IMG/VR virus record: IMGVR_UViG_3300035666_002348
Coordinates: 1-27,963 of that record
DNA from: a virus
Length of the DNA: 27,963 nt
Direction: 5' to 3' (one strand)
Part shown: positions 1 to 6,053 of the stretch, piece after piece
How positions within the stretch are numbered: position 1 is the stretch's first letter
How the letters are laid out: the number at the start of each line of letters is the position of its first letter
Translations under genes and position numbers: made by a program
The notes under the pieces: model-generated
What the model was told of the DNA's origin: nothing
The model's database searches: none
What the model saw: the letters and a program-made list of their open reading frames with translations, nothing else

Positions 1-255
1 GCCGCCTGGGTGTACCTGTTCGCGGCGCACGGGCGCGTGAAGATCGGGCACAGCGTCAACCCGGTGACCCGCGCCCGCAACCTCTCCACCACCGAGGAGG
101 TGACGGTGCTCGCCAGGAAGCGGTTCCGGTCTCGCCAGGACGCTCGCGCGGCCGAGGTCGAGCTACACCAGCGCTTCGCCCAGCACCGAATCCGTGGCGA
201 GTGGTTCGAGGATTGCGAGCTTATCCGCGAAGCATTCGGCGTGTCCTGTGGCTAA
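1..255 (+). CDS. GIY-YIG family protein (T5orf172/Mug113-like), 5' end cut by window edge
   Basis: The reading frame is open to the left edge, and the first residues seen are AAWVYLFAAHGRVKIGHS. This matches the core of the T5orf172/Mug113 branch of the GIY-YIG nuclease superfamily: a Y-L strand, then VKIGHS with Asn-Pro and an RxxxLS turn, then a basic helix, then an H-x-x-F helix ending in GEWFE. A GTG at 10 could start an 81-residue protein. I prefer a start outside the window, because homologues have residues before the YLF strand. Such proteins are frequent in phages and their role is usually unknown; DNA nicking or binding is inferred from the fold. The gene ends at 255, just before a non-coding regulatory stretch. 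Confidence 0.72.
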   Translation, partial: AAWVYLFAAHGRVKIGHSVNPVTRARNLSTTEEVTVLARKRFRSRQDARAAEVELHQRFAQHRIRGEWFEDCELIREAFGVSCG

Positions 256-481
256 GTTTGCCAAAACTGGTATGGCCCAGCCGCTGGCCCAACCTCCTCG
301 ACGACCCGCACGGGAGGCTGACGTGAGCGATTCCCCTTGGGAGTACTTCGGAGGGGCAGGATCAGCCTGCCAAGCGGATCGTAGCCCCGACTGGGCCAGC
401 CCGGGAGCGCCCACCGGGGCCGAAGCTGGCCCACGTCTGGCCCAGCTCCCGCCGGCCCGGTGAGGGTGCGTCGGTGAGCGT

Positions 482-499
482 CGCGAATATATTTTCGCG
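482..499. promoter_or_regulatory. Inverted repeat, candidate operator
   Basis: The arms CGCGAA and TTCGCG flank a 6-base AT-only centre (TATATT). The left half (GCGAATATAT, 483-492) is repeated exactly at 527-536, 44 bp away, which is close to four helical turns. In a genome of about 70% GC this arrangement upstream of a promoter-like sequence suggests a repressor or activator site. Seen: the repeats. Inferred: regulation. Confidence 0.45.
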
Positions 500-505
500 T
501 GAGGG

Positions 506-537
506 TTGACGGTCCCCCTCCAGCGTGCGAATATATA
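506..537 (+). promoter_or_regulatory. Candidate sigma70-type promoter for the 581-1615 operon
   Basis: TTGACG at 506-511 is a good -35 match. An 18-base spacer leads to AATATA at 530-535, which overlaps TATATA at 532-537, the clearest AT-rich patch in this part of the window. Transcription would begin near 545, leaving a short leader before the ATG at 581. A copy of the palindrome half-site lies over the -10 region, so the promoter is probably regulated. Confidence 0.5.
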
Positions 538-580
538 TCCATCGGAGGGCGAACGAAGCCCCCGAGCGGAGACACACCCC

Positions 581-793
581 ATGGCGAACGTCACTTACAC
601 CACGATCGGCAGCGTCCGCGGCTCCTGTGGCCACGCCCACCGCACCATCGCCACCGCGAAGGCGTGCGCAGACGCCGATCAGCGCGCGTGCAGTCGGCAC
701 GGCGGCTACTCCGACCGCTCCATCTGCCACTCGGACGGCTCGCGCCTCTCCGAGCGTGAGTACGAGCGCCTCGAGGACCTCCAGGGGGCCTGA
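581..793 (+). CDS. Small Cys/His-rich phage protein
   Basis: This 70-residue protein begins at an ATG with GCGGAG about 9 bases upstream. It is the first gene after the promoter candidate. It has several Cys/His clusters: SCGHAH near residues 15-20, ACSRHGGYSDR near 36-46, and a later ICH. Their spacing would allow a small zinc-binding fold. The pattern of a CGH-H-R segment, a central Cys-rich helix and a GGYSDR motif recalls an uncharacterised family of short phage and bacterial proteins, recognised from memory and not searched. No function can be assigned. The C-terminus (LSEREYERLEDLQ) looks helical. The gene is followed by a hairpin and then the next operon member. Confidence 0.6.
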   Translation: MANVTYTTIGSVRGSCGHAHRTIATAKACADADQRACSRHGGYSDRSICHSDGSRLSEREYERLEDLQGA

Positions 794-813
794 CCCTCGG
801 CCGCCCTCCCACC

Positions 814-838
814 AGCCCGTACCCGCAAGGGACGGGCT
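814..838 (+). terminator. GC-rich hairpin with GCAA loop (attenuator or mRNA structure)
   Basis: The arms AGCCCGT (814-820) and ACGGGCT (832-838) enclose an inner CCC-GCAA-GGG, giving a strong stem with one unpaired A and a GNRA-type tetraloop. It sits between the genes ending at 793 and starting at 865. There is no following T-tract, so a classical intrinsic terminator is unlikely. Partial termination, mRNA protection or control of the next start are alternatives. Confidence 0.4.
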
Positions 839-864
839 TCACCCGTCACACCCCAGGAGCCACC

Positions 865-1134
865 ATGCCGACCTACATCAGCGAACGCCGCCGCGCCCAC
901 CTCCAGTCCCTCGCCGCCGATGTCGCGTGGCCGCCCGGCTCGACCGCCGACCGCGCGTTCGCGGAGCTGCAGGACGAGTGCGCCGACTTCGCCGCCACCT
1001 CTGCCACCATCCCCGAGGGGCAGCCCTGGCCCAAGAGCCTGACCCACGGCCTCACGCCCAGCGGAGACGCGGCGCCGGTCCGGGTCGCCGCCGAAGCGTG
1101 GGTCGCGGAAGCGCGCGCCCGGCGGACCTCGTGA
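865..1134 (+). CDS. Hypothetical 89-residue phage protein
   Basis: The ATG is preceded by CAGGAG at good spacing. The protein is soluble and acidic in the middle (AELQDECADFAAT), with an ERRRAHL basic helix near the N-terminus and an Arg-rich C-terminus. I see no known domain or catalytic motif. The stop overlaps the GTG start of the next gene (GTGA at 1131-1134), so the two are translationally coupled. It is the second member of the plus-strand operon. GC-rich third codon positions support it as a real gene. Confidence 0.6.
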   Translation: MPTYISERRRAHLQSLAADVAWPPGSTADRAFAELQDECADFAATSATIPEGQPWPKSLTHGLTPSGDAAPVRVAAEAWVAEARARRTS

Positions 1135-1433
1135 CCCCCGACCTCCGCGCCCTCGCCGAGTCCGGGCTCTCCGCCGCCGAGATCGCCGCGCGCACGGGCC
1201 TGTCCCTCTCGGCGGTCCGCGGTCGCCTGCGTCGGCTCGGGGTCCGGCTCGCGAGCGCGGGGCCGGGGCGCCCCAGGAAGGACGGCACACGCTCCCGGGT
1301 GGTGCTGCAGCTGCCCCTCTCCGCCGAGGAGCACGCCGGGCTCGTGGTCGCAGCCGCTCCCGAGGACGTGGCGACCTGGGCGGTGCGCCAACTGCTGGAC
1401 GCGGGCGATCGCGTCGCCGAGGCGAAGCCGTGA
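1131..1433 (+). CDS. Helix-turn-helix DNA-binding protein
   Basis: This 100-residue protein starts at GTG 1131, overlapping the previous stop. Residues about 8-35 (AESGLSAAEIAARTGLSLSA then VRGRLRRLGVRL) form a textbook helix-turn-helix: a GLSAAEIA first helix, a turn at TGLS, and a recognition helix rich in Arg. A basic GRPRKDGTRSR segment follows. The rest (LPLSAEEHAGLVVAAAPEDV then a WAVRQLLDAG helix) resembles a small dimerisation or ribbon-helix-helix-like tail. It probably regulates transcription, possibly of its own operon through the repeats at 482-536; that link is inference. The next gene overlaps its stop by GTGA. Confidence 0.65.
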   Translation: MTPDLRALAESGLSAAEIAARTGLSLSAVRGRLRRLGVRLASAGPGRPRKDGTRSRVVLQLPLSAEEHAGLVVAAAPEDVATWAVRQLLDAGDRVAEAKP

Positions 1434-1615
1434 CCGCCCCGCTCGTGTGCGTCGCCGTCGTCCACGAGACCGGCACCCGTAGCCGTCGCTGCGGAGGTCC
1501 GGCGGTGGCCGTCGTCCACCGCGACGGCCAGCACCTGGAGCACCCTGCGTGTGCGCGCCACCTGGACCTCGCGCTCTCCGCCGGGTGGACCGGGCGACCC
1601 CTCACCCCTCGCTGA
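1430..1615 (+). CDS. Small Cys-containing protein, last gene of plus-strand operon
   Basis: This 61-residue protein starts at GTG 1430, coupled to the preceding stop. It has Cys at residues 7, 21 and 41 and a His just after the last (PACARHL), with an RRCGGPA turn. The layout suggests a small zinc-binding protein of the kind common in high-GC phages, but the family is not identified. The last 14 bases overlap the 3' end of the minus-strand metalloprotease gene, so the two operons converge with no intergenic terminator. Confidence 0.5.
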   Translation: MTAPLVCVAVVHETGTRSRRCGGPAVAVVHRDGQHLEHPACARHLDLALSAGWTGRPLTPR

Positions 1616-2234
1616 CCAGTCCCTCGTCGCCCCACCCGCCCTCGCTGTACCTCGGGTGCATCAGGTGGCCCGCCTTCGGCACGATGAGCCGAACCGCCCG
1701 CTCGTGGGCGTGCTTCCTGCCGAGCCGCGCAGTGACGTGGAGGTAGCCGAACGCGGCGTGGCCCAGCTCGTGGGCGATCACGCGCGCCACGTCGATCCCA
1801 GGGCGCGACAGCCGCTCGGGGTCGAGCACGATCGTCGAGGAGCGGATCACGCCGTCCACCGCGTCGACCTCGTGCGCGTCGTCGACGTCGGGGTCGTCCT
1901 CCAGCTCGGCGTCAACCTGCGCCGTCGCGAGGTGCCCGGTCCGGACCCAGCCGGGCGGGGGAGGGATGAGCATCACCGTGCCGGGGCCGGCGGTGTCCCC
2001 GTCGGTGAGCCACGGGCCGGTGACGCCGTGCCCCCGGGCGGCCCACCATGCGATCGCGTCGTACAGCGCATCTTCGAGCGCCAGCAGGTCACGGTGGAGG
2101 ACGATGCGCGGCGCCTCGGGGCCGAACCGGGCCACCCGCGGCACAACGGCCCGGCCAGCGCGGAGGGCGGCGATGGAGGCGGCGGTGAGGGCGGAGACGC
2201 CGTAGCCGACGACGGCGATCAGGGGGAGGGGCAT
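1602..2234 (-). CDS. Membrane-anchored zinc metalloprotease (HELGH, metzincin-like)
   Basis: This 210-residue protein has a good Shine-Dalgarno (AAGGAG) before the ATG. A hydrophobic segment at residues about 4-24 could be a membrane anchor or signal anchor. The zinc site is HELGH at 155-159 with Glu156 as the catalytic base. A third His at 166 and the Met-turn-like HLMHP at 190-194 follow. In metzincins the third ligand is at +10 from the first His (HExxHxxGxxH); here it is at +11 (HELGHAAFGYLH), so one residue is inserted. It is the last gene of the minus-strand block, next to the endolysin and small membrane proteins, so a role in cell-envelope breakdown or exported proteolysis is plausible. 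Specific substrate unknown. Confidence 0.7.
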   Translation of the reverse strand: MPLPLIAVVGYGVSALTAASIAALRAGRAVVPRVARFGPEAPRIVLHRDLLALEDALYDAIAWWAARGHGVTGPWLTDGDTAGPGTVMLIPPPPGWVRTGHLATAQVDAELEDDPDVDDAHEVDAVDGVIRSSTIVLDPERLSRPGIDVARVIAHELGHAAFGYLHVTARLGRKHAHERAVRLIVPKAGHLMHPRYSEGGWGDEGLVSEG

Positions 2235-2238
2235 GTGG

Positions 2239-2439
2239 TCACTCCTTCTTCTGGGGCACGCGCTTGGCGAAGTGTTCGCCGACGTTGGCCCCCATCGCGG
2301 ACCCGGTGAGGAACACCACGGCCCACGCCAGGGTGTCCAGGGCGTCCTGCGGCAGGTTCCCCATCACCGTCAGCGCGGCGAGCGTGAGCAGCGACCCCAG
2401 GCCGCTCGCCAACATCACGAGCTTGCGCTGGCTGATCAC
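2239..2439 (-). CDS. Small two-helix membrane protein, holin candidate
   Basis: This 66-residue protein uses a GTG start at 2439 that overlaps the endolysin stop (GTGA). A short basic N-terminus (ISQRK) is followed by a hydrophobic helix (about 8-26), a polar turn (NLPQDALD), a second hydrophobic helix (about 36-51) and a basic tail ending KRVPQKKE. Two membrane spans, small size and a charged tail beside an endolysin fit a class II holin. Other small membrane genes nearby compete for that role, so it may instead be an antiholin or accessory lysis protein. Confidence 0.6.
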   Translation of the reverse strand: MISQRKLVMLASGLGSLLTLAALTVMGNLPQDALDTLAWAVVFLTGSAMGANVGEHFAKRVPQKKE

Positions 2440-3176
2440 GGCAGCACTCCCAGCGCGCCGAGCGTGATCGGCCCCGCCTCGCCGTCGGGCACGAGCCCGC
2501 GGTCGATCTGGTACGCCCGCACGGCCTTCGCCGTCCGCGGCCCGTAGTCGCCGTCCGTGGGGCCGGGGTCGTAGCCGCGGGTGCGGAGGGCGACCTGCAG
2601 CCGCTCGACGAGGAGCCCGCGCTGCCCCTGTCGGAGCACGCCGGCCGGAGCGGCGTAGCCCTGGGTCGGGCCCGTCGCGAGGTATTGCACGCCGCGCACA
2701 CACACGCCCGCCGACCACCGACGCTGGTGGGCGTCCTGCCGCTCGACCACGCCGATGGAGGTGGAGTGCGCCTCGACGATCCCGCGCCCGTTGCCGGTGG
2801 CGATCCCGATGTGGCCGCCGATGTCGCCCGCGGGAGCCCTGAGGAGGATCGCGCCGGGGGTCTGGAGCGCCTCCGCCACGGGGATCCGGTACGCGGGGCC
2901 GGTGTCCGTGGCGATCTCCTGCGCCCAGTGGCCGGTGTAGGGCTCCACGCCGTCGGGCCCGCAGCCGACGCGCTTACCGTCGCACACGATCGACACCGCC
3001 CAGCTCACCAGCTCGGCGCAGTCCCACGCGCGGTCGGTCGTGGCGTCGAGCGGGGCCGGCGTGCCGTGGAGGCGGCCATGGTACTCGGGGTCGTCGAGGT
3101 CGACGGAGACCCCGAGGCGGTAGGCCTCGCCGATCCGGGTGCGGGCGAGGGCGAGGATCGCGGCGCCGGTGCTCAT
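2436..3176 (-). CDS. Endolysin: NlpC/P60-type hydrolase with C-terminal peptidoglycan-binding domain
   Basis: This 246-residue protein starts at an ATG (3176). The N-terminal part looks like an NlpC/P60 Cys peptidase: Cys53 in the DCAELVSWA helix start, His122 in GGHIGIATG, and His137 as a possible third residue. The C-terminal part, residues about 182-244, is a PG_binding_1 domain, with LRQGQRG then LQVALRTRGYDPGPTDGDYG, TAKAVRAYQ and DGEAGPITLGAL. It would cut peptide stems of host peptidoglycan at lysis. No signal peptide is seen, so release through a holin is expected. It sits inside a cluster of small membrane genes and overlaps its neighbours at both ends. Confidence 0.85.
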   Translation of the reverse strand: MSTGAAILALARTRIGEAYRLGVSVDLDDPEYHGRLHGTPAPLDATTDRAWDCAELVSWAVSIVCDGKRVGCGPDGVEPYTGHWAQEIATDTGPAYRIPVAEALQTPGAILLRAPAGDIGGHIGIATGNGRGIVEAHSTSIGVVERQDAHQRRWSAGVCVRGVQYLATGPTQGYAAPAGVLRQGQRGLLVERLQVALRTRGYDPGPTDGDYGPRTAKAVRAYQIDRGLVPDGEAGPITLGALGVLP

Positions 3177-3412
3177 GGCTTCTTCTCCGCAGGCCGGGCG
3201 GCGATCGCGAGTAGGGCCGCAGCGCCCATCAGCGCGGACAGCGAGCACACCCAGCCCGTGGCGGCGACGGCACCGCCTACCAGCGCGAGGAACGGATCGA
3301 CCCCTGCGGCGTACAGCACCCCGCCCGCGATCGCCATGTTCACGAGGTAGCGAAGCTGCCTGCGCCACCCTTTCGCATCGGCGAACTGCTCCCGAAGCTG
3401 TTCCTCGGTCAT
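3173..3412 (-). CDS. Small membrane protein, holin candidate
   Basis: This 79-residue protein starts at ATG 3412 (MTEEQLREQF). A charged, helical N-terminus of about 27 residues with a basic WRRQLR patch precedes two or three closely spaced hydrophobic stretches, at about 28-46 and 48-72. It ends RPAEKKP. The stop overlaps the endolysin start. Topology and position immediately upstream of the endolysin make this the best positional holin candidate, but several neighbouring genes look similar and none can be singled out from sequence. Confidence 0.6.
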   Translation of the reverse strand: MTEEQLREQFADAKGWRRQLRYLVNMAIAGGVLYAAGVDPFLALVGGAVAATGWVCSLSALMGAAALLAIAARPAEKKP

Positions 3413-3413
3413 G

Positions 3414-3518
3414 TCAGGGCTCCACGCGCGAGAGGATGGCGGCCACCACGACGAACGCCAGGGCGAGGGAGCAGGCAACGCCCACGGCGATCGCCACGGC
3501 CTCGCCCTGCGGGGTCAC
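3414..3518 (-). CDS. 34-residue single-span membrane peptide
   Basis: A GTG start at 3518 overlaps the preceding stop (GTGA), and the TGA at 3414-3416 lies one base before the next ATG. The peptide starts VTPQGEAVAIAVGVACS, continues with a hydrophobic run and ends SRVEP. It is one transmembrane helix with a short polar N-terminus and a single Cys at residue 16. It exactly fills the gap between two coupled genes, which is strong support despite its length. Possible roles are antiholin, pinholin-like peptide or lysis regulator; none is shown. Confidence 0.6.
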   Translation of the reverse strand: MTPQGEAVAIAVGVACSLALAFVVVAAILSRVEP

Positions 3519-3796
3519 GGCGCACCCGTCACGACGCGCCACACGTCGGGCAGGGACACCCCGAGCCCGGCGGCGATCGAGGCCAGCGCAACGAGGAACG
3601 CGAGGTGGTCGATCCGGATCCGGTCGCCGACCTTCGACTCCGCGAAGCTGCGCAGGTACGACCGCTCACCGGCCTTGGTGATCAGCTCCTCGAGCGCTTG
3701 GAGGATCAGCACGTCGCGCGCCTCGGGGGAGAGGGCGCGCGGGGTCGTGGGTGGCCCGTCGCTGCCGGCGGCGGGCGGAGGGAGGAGGTCGGGCAC
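3515..3796 (-). CDS. Tail-anchored small membrane protein in lysis region
   Basis: This 93-residue protein starts at GTG 3796, beginning two bases after the previous stop. A Pro-rich N-terminus (PDLLPPPAAGSDGPP) is followed by a soluble helical part (ARDVLILQALEELITKAGER, then YLRSFAESKVGDRIR). One hydrophobic span at about 63-80 and a short tail follow. The layout puts most of the protein in the cytoplasm. It is unlike a spanin, which would have an N-terminal span and periplasmic coiled coil. Function unknown; gene context suggests lysis control or membrane association. Confidence 0.55.
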   Translation of the reverse strand: MPDLLPPPAAGSDGPPTTPRALSPEARDVLILQALEELITKAGERSYLRSFAESKVGDRIRIDHLAFLVALASIAAGLGVSLPDVWRVVTGAP

Positions 3797-3797
3797 G

Positions 3798-4232
3798 TCA
3801 CGCCTCCGCGTGGTTGCGGTGGTCGCGTGCTTCGGCTCCGCGCCGTGCGTCCTCGAGGCGGCGCAGGATGGCGGCGCCCTGCTCCACCCTCGAGCCCGCG
3901 TCAGCCAGGCGGTGCGTGCGCGTGACGCCGGGCGCGGTGGTGTGCGAGGCGGCCACGAGGGAGACGGCGATCGCCCCGTCGAGGAGGGCGGACAGGGCGG
4001 CGGCGACCACCAGCGCCATCAGCGCGAGGTGGCAGCCCTGCGCCATCGCGAGGAGGGCGCCCGCCGCCGACACGAGGCCGGCCGGGATGACGAGCCGCTC
4101 CCGCACGGCGATCACGAGCCGGACCCCGGACGGGATCGACACCGCCGCGCGCATCACCCGCCAGTGCGCCGCCCCGTAGGCGCTCGAGCTCACCGCGTAG
4201 ACGAGGAGCACGACCCCCAGGGCGGCGGTCAT
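3798..4232 (-). CDS. Multi-span membrane protein
   Basis: This 144-residue protein starts at ATG 4232, overlapping the upstream stop (ATGA). Hydrophobic segments are at about 1-20, 48-64 and 68-97; the last may be two spans. A polar C-terminal third, from about residue 103, contains RVEQGAAILRRLEDARRGAEA, a likely short coiled coil. It could be a holin with an extended regulatory tail or an exclusion-type membrane protein. I do not recognise the family. Confidence 0.55.
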   Translation of the reverse strand: MTAALGVVLLVYAVSSSAYGAAHWRVMRAAVSIPSGVRLVIAVRERLVIPAGLVSAAGALLAMAQGCHLALMALVVAAALSALLDGAIAVSLVAASHTTAPGVTRTHRLADAGSRVEQGAAILRRLEDARRGAEARDHRNHAEA

Positions 4233-4852
4233 CACGCGCTCCGGTAGGCGAGCAGGGCGCCCACCACCGCGCCCGCGTCCGAGGCGAGCCGGACGGAGAC
4301 CTCGGCCGCGTTGGCTGCTTCGTCGCGCGCCACCATGGCCCCGGTGATCGGGCTCATCAGGGCGTTGTACGCGGCGCGCCCGGGGACCGCGACGGAGACG
4401 CCGTTGGCGGACAGGACGGTCCGGGGGAAGCCGGAGCCCGGGGTGACCTGGTCGTGGTGTTCGATGGTGAACATCCGGAGGCGTCCGCGGGTCGAGAGGT
4501 CCCACACCCGGTTCGAAGCGTCGGTGAAGGTCCAGCGGGTTTCCTCGATGCGCCGAACCTCGACGATGGCGGCGGCCCGGACTTCGGCGAGGTCGGCCGC
4601 CTGGATGGGCACCGCTGGCCCGCCGAACAGCAGGGCGTCGTCCGCCACGGGCCCCTGCGGGTCGTCGACGCACACGACGGTGGGCGCCAACCACGTCCCA
4701 TCGGCGCGGAGCTCGGGGGCCCCCGACTCGGGGCGCAGATCGAGGAGAACGGACCCAGGCACCAGGCCGGCGACGGGCACGCCCGCGTAGGCCAGGAGCT
4801 TCGCCCCGGTGGAGGGGAGCACGATCAGACCGGAACCGGCGACGGAACGCAT
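4232..4852 (-). CDS. Hypothetical protein, probably structural
   Basis: This 206-residue protein starts at ATG 4852 with GAGGAGG five bases upstream. It has mixed beta-type sequence, including ADGTWLAPTVVCVDDPQG and a RWTFTDASNRVWDLSTRGR segment typical of small beta-domains. A helical Ala-rich C-terminus (MVARDEAANAAEVSVRLA) ends near a weakly hydrophobic AGAVVGALLAY. No signal peptide or catalytic motif is evident. It lies between two signal-peptide proteins upstream and the membrane-protein cluster downstream. A tail-associated or host-surface role is possible but unsupported. Confidence 0.5.
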   Translation of the reverse strand: MRSVAGSGLIVLPSTGAKLLAYAGVPVAGLVPGSVLLDLRPESGAPELRADGTWLAPTVVCVDDPQGPVADDALLFGGPAVPIQAADLAEVRAAAIVEVRRIEETRWTFTDASNRVWDLSTRGRLRMFTIEHHDQVTPGSGFPRTVLSANGVSVAVPGRAAYNALMSPITGAMVARDEAANAAEVSVRLASDAGAVVGALLAYRSA

Positions 4853-4861
4853 GGGGCCTCC

Positions 4862-5359
4862 TCAGGCGACGCGGCGGCAGGTCATGACGACCCGGCCCGC
4901 TTTCATGGTGACGGCGGACGCGCCGATCTCGGAGCGAGCGCGGAGCTTGATGTCGTTGCCGGAGCCGGTGACCATCGCGGTTCCCCAGAAGGGATTGCCG
5001 GCCGTGGCCGCCGTGCCGGTGCCGGCCGCGAGGGTGCCCGCGGTGATGGACTCGAGACGGTTGACCAACGCCGTCCCCGAGGTTGGGGCGACCGCCCAGA
5101 ACGAGCCCGAGGCGCCCGCGCTGGTGATCGTCCACTGGAGGCCGGTGGTCGTCGCCGCCGTGTCAAAGTCGCCGGCCACGGTGACCATGTAGGACGCGCC
5201 CGACACCGTTGGGCAGGCCATGCCCGTCACGTCCGTGAGGGTGTTGGCGCTCTCCACGAAGTCGTTCGCCAGCACCACCATCACGTCGGCCGAGACCGGC
5301 GGGGAGTAGGACGGGCCCGCGAACGCCGACCCGACGAGGAACAGCAGGGTGCGCAGCAT
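4862..5359 (-). CDS. Signal-peptide protein with phage fibre-type beta domain
   Basis: This 165-residue protein starts at ATG 5359, two bases after the previous stop. The N-terminus MLRTLLFLVGSAFAG is a short signal peptide with a likely AFA/G cleavage site. The rest has a run found in many phage tail-fibre-associated beta-sandwich domains: NTLTDVTGMACPTVSGASY, then DTAATTTGLQWTI, and near the end SAVTMKAGRVV. That resemblance is from memory of the family. A structural-type domain with a Sec signal is unusual, because virion proteins normally assemble in the cytoplasm. Two Cys (49 and 161) could form a disulfide after export. It may be secreted or surface-displayed on the host. Confidence 0.6.
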   Translation of the reverse strand: MLRTLLFLVGSAFAGPSYSPPVSADVMVVLANDFVESANTLTDVTGMACPTVSGASYMVTVAGDFDTAATTTGLQWTITSAGASGSFWAVAPTSGTALVNRLESITAGTLAAGTGTAATAGNPFWGTAMVTGSGNDIKLRARSEIGASAVTMKAGRVVMTCRRVA

Positions 5360-5361
5360 GG

Positions 5362-5766
5362 TCACTCCGGGGTCTCGAAGACGATGAGCTCGACAGGAAG
5401 CGACGCGGTCGCGGAGGCGAGCGGGATCACGAGGTGGAGCGCGTCGGTGGTCGCCACACCGGGCGACACCGGGAGGACCAGCACACCACCAGCGGGGATC
5501 GTGAAGTACTCGTCGGTGGCGCCGACGAAGGCCCCGGTCTCGGTGTGCTTCCCGACGTACAGGACGCCGGACGAGTGGGCGTTGCGGATCATCACCTGCC
5601 GCGCCCAGACGGGGACGGTGTACGCCTCCCAGTCGGTGGCGGAGGGGAGCGCCACGCGCTCGATCAGCCAGGGGCGCGGACCTGCGATGGTGGTGGCGCT
5701 CCACGCAAGCGCCGGACCCAGCAGGGCCAGCACGAGTACCAGCAACCGCATCACCTGTACCAGCAT
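5362..5766 (-). CDS. Signal-peptide protein with beta-sandwich-like body
   Basis: This 134-residue protein begins at ATG 5766; a second ATG, five codons on, is also possible. The N-terminus (MLVQVMRLLVLVLALLGPAL then AWSATT) has a basic-hydrophobic-polar layout typical of signal peptides, with cleavage near ALA or AWS. The body contains VPVWARQVMIRNAHSSGVLY, DEYFTIPAG and a closing PVELIVFE. This pattern is common in short phage structural beta-proteins that present an oligomeric jelly-roll-like fold. It is coupled to the next signal-peptide gene. The pair may work together outside the cytoplasm. Confidence 0.58.
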   Translation of the reverse strand: MLVQVMRLLVLVLALLGPALAWSATTIAGPRPWLIERVALPSATDWEAYTVPVWARQVMIRNAHSSGVLYVGKHTETGAFVGATDEYFTIPAGGVLVLPVSPGVATTDALHLVIPLASATASLPVELIVFETPE

Positions 5767-5828
5767 CAGACCACCTCGCACCAGGAAGTTACCACGCAAC
5801 GAACACAACTGCTACCGAGGCGCCAGCG

Positions 5829-6053
5829 CTACGCCGTCAGCAGCGCGACCGCGACGGCCTCCGCCTCGGCGGCGCTGGCGATGCCCTCGTGCCGCCGTAC
5901 GTCGCCCGGCAGACCCTCGAGGTACACCGCCCACGCGCCGTCCGCCGGCGCCACCCACACGAGCAGCGTCTCGTCTCGCTCGTCACCGGCCGGGTACCAG
6001 GCCACGCACCCGCCGCCGAGGTCTTTCCGAGTCGTCTCCACGCGCGCCTCCAC
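5829..6053 (-). CDS. Small acidic hypothetical protein
   Basis: This 74-residue protein uses a GTG start at 6053 immediately after the preceding TGA. The middle reads as beta strands (GGCVAWYPAG, then TLLVWVAPADGAWAVYLEGL) and the C-terminus as an Ala-rich helix. No known motif. The length, tight junction and GC-rich wobble positions favour a real gene. A short non-coding gap (5767-5828) that is less GC-rich follows. Confidence 0.5.
   Translation of the reverse strand: MEARVETTRKDLGGGCVAWYPAGDERDETLLVWVAPADGAWAVYLEGLPGDVRRHEGIASAAEAEAVAVALLTA

Larger units (their letters stand above)
256..580. other. Non-coding regulatory region
   Basis: I see no convincing gene here. A frame at 248-463 is open but its third codon positions are far less GC-biased than those of neighbouring genes. 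The region holds a short inverted repeat at 255-268 (AGTTT and AAACT arms), paired TGGCCCA words at 273/285 and 427/438 with the opposite orientation at 392, a repeated GTGAGGGT at 460 and 499, and two AT-rich islands at 483-495 and 527-538. It lies directly upstream of the plus-strand operon that begins at 581, so it is probably its control region. Confidence 0.6.

Noticed and set aside
248-463. A 71-codon plus-strand frame overlapping the end of the GIY-YIG gene
   Set aside because: Third codon positions are only about 60% GC by eye, unlike the clear bias in neighbouring genes, the ribosome binding site is weak, and the segment is full of repeated words. Kept as non-coding regulatory sequence.
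5767-5828. Possible promoter in the short gap before the signal-peptide genes
   Set aside because: The gap is less GC-rich, but I found no -35/-10 pair with acceptable spacing.
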